From positions 1 through 64,000 of the forward strand of contig NZ_JACJRQ010000003.1 in NCBI RefSeq assembly GCF_014697355.1: DNA of 64,000 bases. Direction: 5' to 3'. The position numbers and the translations under genes were made by a program. This document shows positions 61,401 to 64,000 of this stretch, in pieces (within the stretch, counting starts at the first letter, position 1; each line of letters opens with the position of its first letter). The stretch comes from Nostoc calcicola FACHB-3891 (lineage in GTDB: Bacteria; Cyanobacteriota; Cyanobacteriia; Cyanobacteriales; Nostocaceae). The notes under the pieces were generated by a model. The model searched no databases, was not told where the DNA came from, and was given only the letters and a program-made list of their open reading frames with translations.

Positions 61401-64000
61401 ATCAGCCAAATTCGATCTTGATATTGTCGTTATTCCCCGTTCTGAACAACGAGTAGGGCGTAATTCCCAACACGAAGCCCAGGGAATCGAAACAGAGGGC
61501 ATAACCCTTGTTTGGGAATATAACAGCGATTTATTTGATGCCGCCACCATCGATCGCATGATGGGACAATATCAAACATTGGTAGAAGGAATTGTAGCTA
61601 ACCCCGATTTACGAATTTCCCAATACCCGCTGTTAACACCAGAACAACAGCAGCAATTATTAGTTGAGTGGAACGCAACAAAAACAACTTATCCCCAAGG
61701 CAAATGTATTCATCAATTAATTGAAACACAGGTAGACAAAACCCCTGATGCAATAGCAGTCATATTTGGGGGGCAAAAACTCACCTATCGGCAATTAAAT
61801 GAACAAGCTAACCAACTCGCTCATTACCTAAAAGCCTTGGGAGTAAAAGCTGATACATTAGTAGGAATTTGCATTGAGCGCTCCTTAGAAATGATAGTGG
61901 GACTATTAGGAATTCTCAAAGCGGGGGGTGCTTATGTTCCCCTAGATTCCGCCTATCCAGCCGAACGATTGAGCGAAATAGTAAATGATGCTCAAGTGTC
62001 AATTCTAGTAACGATGCAGCAATGGGCAACTGTTTCAGCTGAACATTCTTTGGAAATAGTTTGTTTAGATACTCAACGAGAATTGATTGCCAACCAGAGT
62101 CGAGAAAATCCCGACTCTGGAGTGTTAGACAGCGACTTAGCTTATGTTATTTACACATCAGGTTCCACAGGCAAGCCCAAAGGGGTGCTGATTGAACATC
62201 ATTCCTTGGTGAATTTTAGCCAAGCAGCATTGGCTCAATATAAAATAACAGTTGGCGATTGCATTCTCCAATTTGCCTCAATTAGTTTTGATGCCGCCGC
62301 CGAAGAAATTTATCCCTGTTTAACTTGTGGTGGCACATTAGTGCTGCGAACCGAAGAAATGTTGCAGTCTGTGTCAGCATTTGTGCAGCAATCAAAAGAT
62401 TGGGAATTGACAGTATGGGATTTACCTACAGCTTATTGGCATTTGTTAGTCAGTGAATTAGCCAGTGGCAATTTATTATTACCTGAATCATTAAGACTGG
62501 TAATTATTGGTGGGGAAAGAGTACTACCGGAAAAAGTTGCAATTTGGCATCAATTGGTGGGCAATTATCCACAGTTGATTAATAGTTATGGCCCCACTGA
62601 AGCCACTGTTGTTGCTACATTATCTGATTTGTCAGATAATGCCCCCAATCATCAAGAAGTCACCATTGGTAAACCTATCAATAATGTTCAGGTATATGTG
62701 TTAGATAAATACTTGCAAGCCGTTCCCATCGGAGTACCAGGGGAACTGCATATTGGCGGTGCGGGTGTGGCACGGGGTTACTTGAACCGTCCAGAATTGA
62801 CATTGGAAAAATTCATCGTTAATCCCTTTAGCGATTTTGGATTGCCGATTTTAGATTTTGGATTAGGAAATATTGGTGAAAATTTAGAATCTTCCCAACC
62901 TATTGAATCAGAAAATCAACCCAATAATCCAAAATCCAAAATCCAAAATCCAAAATTAGACGATCCAAAATCCAAAATCCAAAATCCAAAATTATATAAG
63001 ACTGGCGATTTAGTCCGTTATCTACCTGATGGCAATTTGGAATACTTGGGGCGAATTGATTCTCAAGTGAAGATTCGCGGTTTTCGCATTGAACTTGGGG
63101 AAATTGAAACAATTTTAAATCAACATTCCCAGGTAGCTCAAGCTGTTGTTATTGCCCGTGAAGACATTCCTGGCAATCAACGTCTCGTCGCCTACGTGGT
63201 TGGAAATCGCATCCAAATTGATGATATCCGCCAATTCCTCAAACAGAAGTTACCACCCTACATGGTTCCTTCTGCCTTTATCTTATTGGATCGTCTACCG
63301 ATGACTCCCAATGGGAAACTAGACTATCGTGCTTTACCTGCCCCAGATACTTCCCAGAAAAATTCAGAGGTTGAGTTTGTTCTTCCTCGGACTTTTGCAG
63401 AAGAAAAATTAGCTGCAATTTGGGCTGAAGTTTTGAGACGAGCAAATGTCAGCATTCACGACAATTTTTTTGAGTTGGGTGGCGATTCAATTATCAGCAT
63501 TCAGATGATTTCTAGAGCCAATCAAGTCGGATTACATCTGACTCCCAAACAACTTTTTCAACATCAAACAATTGCAGAATTAGCCACCGTTGTTGGTACA
63601 ACCAGTCAAATCAAAGCCAATCAAGGATTAGTTACGGGTTCAGTACCGCTAACGCCTATCCAGCATTGGTTTTTCCAGCAAAATTTACCGGATGCTGACT
63701 ACTTTAACCAGTCAGCAATGCTTGTGATGCCGTCAGGGACAAAACCGGAGTTATTAAAACAAGCGGTGCAACAATTATTGTGGCATCATGATGCTTTGCG
63801 ATCGTGCTTTGCACGTCTCCCCTTGGGAGAATCGCAGTTTATCCCAGAAAGCATTTCCCCGCAACAAATTCATCATCCGCCCCAAGAAACAGTACCTTTC
63901 ACCATTGTTGATTTATCGGAACTTTCTCCCCAAGCACAACAAACTGCGATTCAGACAAAAGATGCCCAACTTCAAGCCAGCCTGAATTTATCATCAGGAG
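58405..64000 (+). CDS. NRPS, A-PCP-C-A-PCP-E, anabaenopeptin-type starter subunit (3' end outside)
   Basis: 1865 codons are visible, open at the right edge. Domain order: A1 about 10-525 (YTSGSTGKPKG at 161-171, NAYGPTEAT, YKTGDLGRYLPDG, NDKIDR); PCP1 about 535-600 (GGHSL, Ser564); C about 620-1050 (HHMVHDG at 756-762); A2 about 1100-1665 (YTSGSTGKPKG at 1250-1260, NGKLDY); PCP2 about 1670-1740 (GGDSI, Ser1695); E from about 1745 (PLTPIQHWFFQQ), cut by the window. There is no C domain before A1, so this is an initiating module. GGDS in PCP2 is the form used before E domains, so residue 2 should be D. My hand-read pocket codes are about DVEDIGAIAK (A1) and DAEDIGSVVK (A2); the latter resembles lysine codes. 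D-Lys at position 2 after a free starter residue is the anabaenopeptin plan. Three in-frame repeat insertions lie in A1 and A2. Confidence 0.9.
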   Translation, partial: MFKQCIHQLFETQVARNPQAIAVECGQKQLTYQELNIKANQLAHHLQKLGVGAEVLVGICVDRSLEMIVGLLGILKAGGAYVPLDPAYPTERLQFMVQDAQISILVTQEKWSSLISDYSGQVICLDSHQDEIFNDSDAYGGQSQHNLVNTVKPNNLAYVIYTSGSTGKPKGVMIEHHSLVNFIQIGIAQYKISECDAYGGQSQRILQFASISFDVAAEEIYSCLSCGATLVLRTEEMMSSVASFVQQSQNWQITIWDLPTAYWHLIVNELATGKITLPQSLRLVIIGGERVLPEKVKMWLKCVGNFPELINAYGPTEATIAAISCCLSNYTKLENTEVPIGKPMGENIEIYLLDQNLQQLPSQVTGEIYIGGAGLARGYLNRPELTAEKFIQNPFDNSKLLYKTGDLGRYLPDGNLEFIGRIDEQVKFNGFRIELGEIESVLNQHSEVSQSVVIIREDSPGNKRLVAYIVPHPKMAFAPTTVESFLKKKLPSYMVPSIFVFLDALPLTPNDKIDRQALPVPNLQKTFVAPRNSQEEALAEIWRQIFGLEHIGIDDNFFQLGGHSLIATQILSRIRDVFQVELSFKQLFENPTIDDLIKVIFQQQQIKQPFPIAKIQPIPRGGYLPVSFAQERVYFIEQLAPSMSAYQFQESLRFQGYLNTSILEESLGEILRRHEIFRTTFPAVEGKLVQLIHPPQPVKLEVIDLQNFAKPEQEAEVERLTEAAIHQPFNIRELPLIRWTLLKLSDEEHVLVHVEHHMVHDGWSFNLFLRELLALYQAFSEGKPSPLAEPSLQFADFAHWQRQWVLTEEAQAQLDYWKQKLSGSPPLLELPGVSPRPVEQTYQGGMRRMELPLHVCEALRNMGRQEGVTLFMSMFTVFVTMLYRYTGQEDLCVGSGVANRRWRETEGLIGMIVNNIVLRTNVSGNPTFREFLAQVRQVTLEGYANEDLPFDKVVEALKPERNLSYNPLFQVMFSFHDALLPELHLPGLSIKQHETLNNKSAKFDLDIVVIPRSEQRVGRNSQHEAQGIETEGITLVWEYNSDLFDAATIDRMMGQYQTLVEGIVANPDLRISQYPLLTPEQQQQLLVEWNATKTTYPQGKCIHQLIETQVDKTPDAIAVIFGGQKLTYRQLNEQANQLAHYLKALGVKADTLVGICIERSLEMIVGLLGILKAGGAYVPLDSAYPAERLSEIVNDAQVSILVTMQQWATVSAEHSLEIVCLDTQRELIANQSRENPDSGVLDSDLAYVIYTSGSTGKPKGVLIEHHSLVNFSQAALAQYKITVGDCILQFASISFDAAAEEIYPCLTCGGTLVLRTEEMLQSVSAFVQQSKDWELTVWDLPTAYWHLLVSELASGNLLLPESLRLVIIGGERVLPEKVAIWHQLVGNYPQLINSYGPTEATVVATLSDLSDNAPNHQEVTIGKPINNVQVYVLDKYLQAVPIGVPGELHIGGAGVARGYLNRPELTLEKFIVNPFSDFGLPILDFGLGNIGENLESSQPIESENQPNNPKSKIQNPKLDDPKSKIQNPKLYKTGDLVRYLPDGNLEYLGRIDSQVKIRGFRIELGEIETILNQHSQVAQAVVIAREDIPGNQRLVAYVVGNRIQIDDIRQFLKQKLPPYMVPSAFILLDRLPMTPNGKLDYRALPAPDTSQKNSEVEFVLPRTFAEEKLAAIWAEVLRRANVSIHDNFFELGGDSIISIQMISRANQVGLHLTPKQLFQHQTIAELATVVGTTSQIKANQGLVTGSVPLTPIQHWFFQQNLPDADYFNQSAMLVMPSGTKPELLKQAVQQLLWHHDALRSCFARLPLGESQFIPESISPQQIHHPPQETVPFTIVDLSELSPQAQQTAIQTKDAQLQASLNLSSG
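58811..58837. repeat. 27-bp dispersed repeat in frame in NRPS A1, copy 1
   Basis: Starts GCGATGCCTACGGCGGGC and codes for DAYGGQSQ (residues 137-144) between conserved A-domain motifs. It is base-identical to the copy at 58988-59014. Confidence 0.9.
58988..59014. repeat. 27-bp dispersed repeat in frame in NRPS A1, copy 2
   Basis: Codes for DAYGGQSQ at residues 196-203, splitting what in A2 reads GDCILQFASISFD. The sequence outside the repeat aligns with A2 without a gap. Confidence 0.9.
62833..62995. repeat. Heptameric STRR block in frame in NRPS A2
   Basis: GATTTTGGATT-type units (62833-62863) and opposed CCAAAATCCAAAATC units (62927-62992) code for DFGLPILDFGLG and NPKSKIQNPK-type residues, about 50 residues (1477-1530) between NPFS and KLYKTGDL. 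A1 has only a handful of residues at this point. No stop or frameshift arises. Confidence 0.92.

Noticed and set aside
1..64000. tRNA, rRNA, tmRNA and 6S RNA genes
   Set aside because: Spacers were scanned for T-loop, CCA-end and rRNA motifs by eye; nothing convincing. A covariance-model scan could overturn this.

Overview
The window reads as the chromosome of a filamentous, Nostoc-like cyanobacterium. The evidence is photosystem II genes (psbB, psbT), crtR, a group 2 sigma factor, a COP23-type protein, hundreds of GCGATCGC (HIP1) sites, heptameric short tandem repeats and a dense population of small inverted-repeat elements. Genus level is an inference from repeat style and gene families; no 16S or other marker is present.

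Layout. 0-5 kb: the 3' end of a TPR gene with near-identical 126-bp repeats, a UPF0175 antitoxin-like gene whose DUF3368/PIN partner is split by a 94-bp element, two secreted proteins, a lone RibD-type deaminase and a repeat-rich spacer. 5-16 kb: sigma factor, ureidoglycolate lyase-like protein, glutathionyl-hydroquinone reductase, aspartoacylase, several small secreted proteins, CHAD and DUF3616 proteins, a NIL/4Fe-4S ferredoxin, dcd and a CobO-like protein without a P-loop. 16-24 kb: adenylate kinase-like protein, cysA, DUF3011, Uma2, a HAD hydrolase, rpsA, psbT and psbB. 24-28 kb: solute-binding protein and permease of a peptide/nickel-type importer. 28-36 kb: a minus-strand two-partner secretion locus (TpsA haemagglutinin, TpsB transporter, TPR-CHAT protease-like protein, small PD-(D/E)XK-like protein). 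36-49 kb: COP23, a TPR membrane protein, a PEP-CTERM GDSL esterase, crtR, an LprI-like protein, hemC and glgA, separated by long repeat-filled spacers.

49.6-64 kb is the biosynthetic centrepiece. An AvtA-type aminotransferase, a LamG-patatin fusion, and contiguous hphA, hphB and hphCD (leucine-pathway paralogues that chain-extend phenylpyruvate-type keto acids) are followed by a small glycine-rich membrane protein and an NRPS that starts A-PCP-C-A-PCP-E and runs off the window. hphA/hphB and hphB/hphCD each overlap by 17 bp. The module order, the GGDS carrier protein before the E domain and a lysine-like pocket in the second A domain fit the first subunit of an anabaenopeptin-type synthetase; the hph genes and aminotransferase would supply homophenylalanine or homotyrosine for a later module.

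The strongest unexplained theme is repeat invasion of genes. Two identical 27-bp repeats lie in frame in the first A domain, a heptameric repeat block adds about 50 residues to the second A domain, one element kills a toxin gene, and several elements begin exactly at the stop codon of the gene before them.
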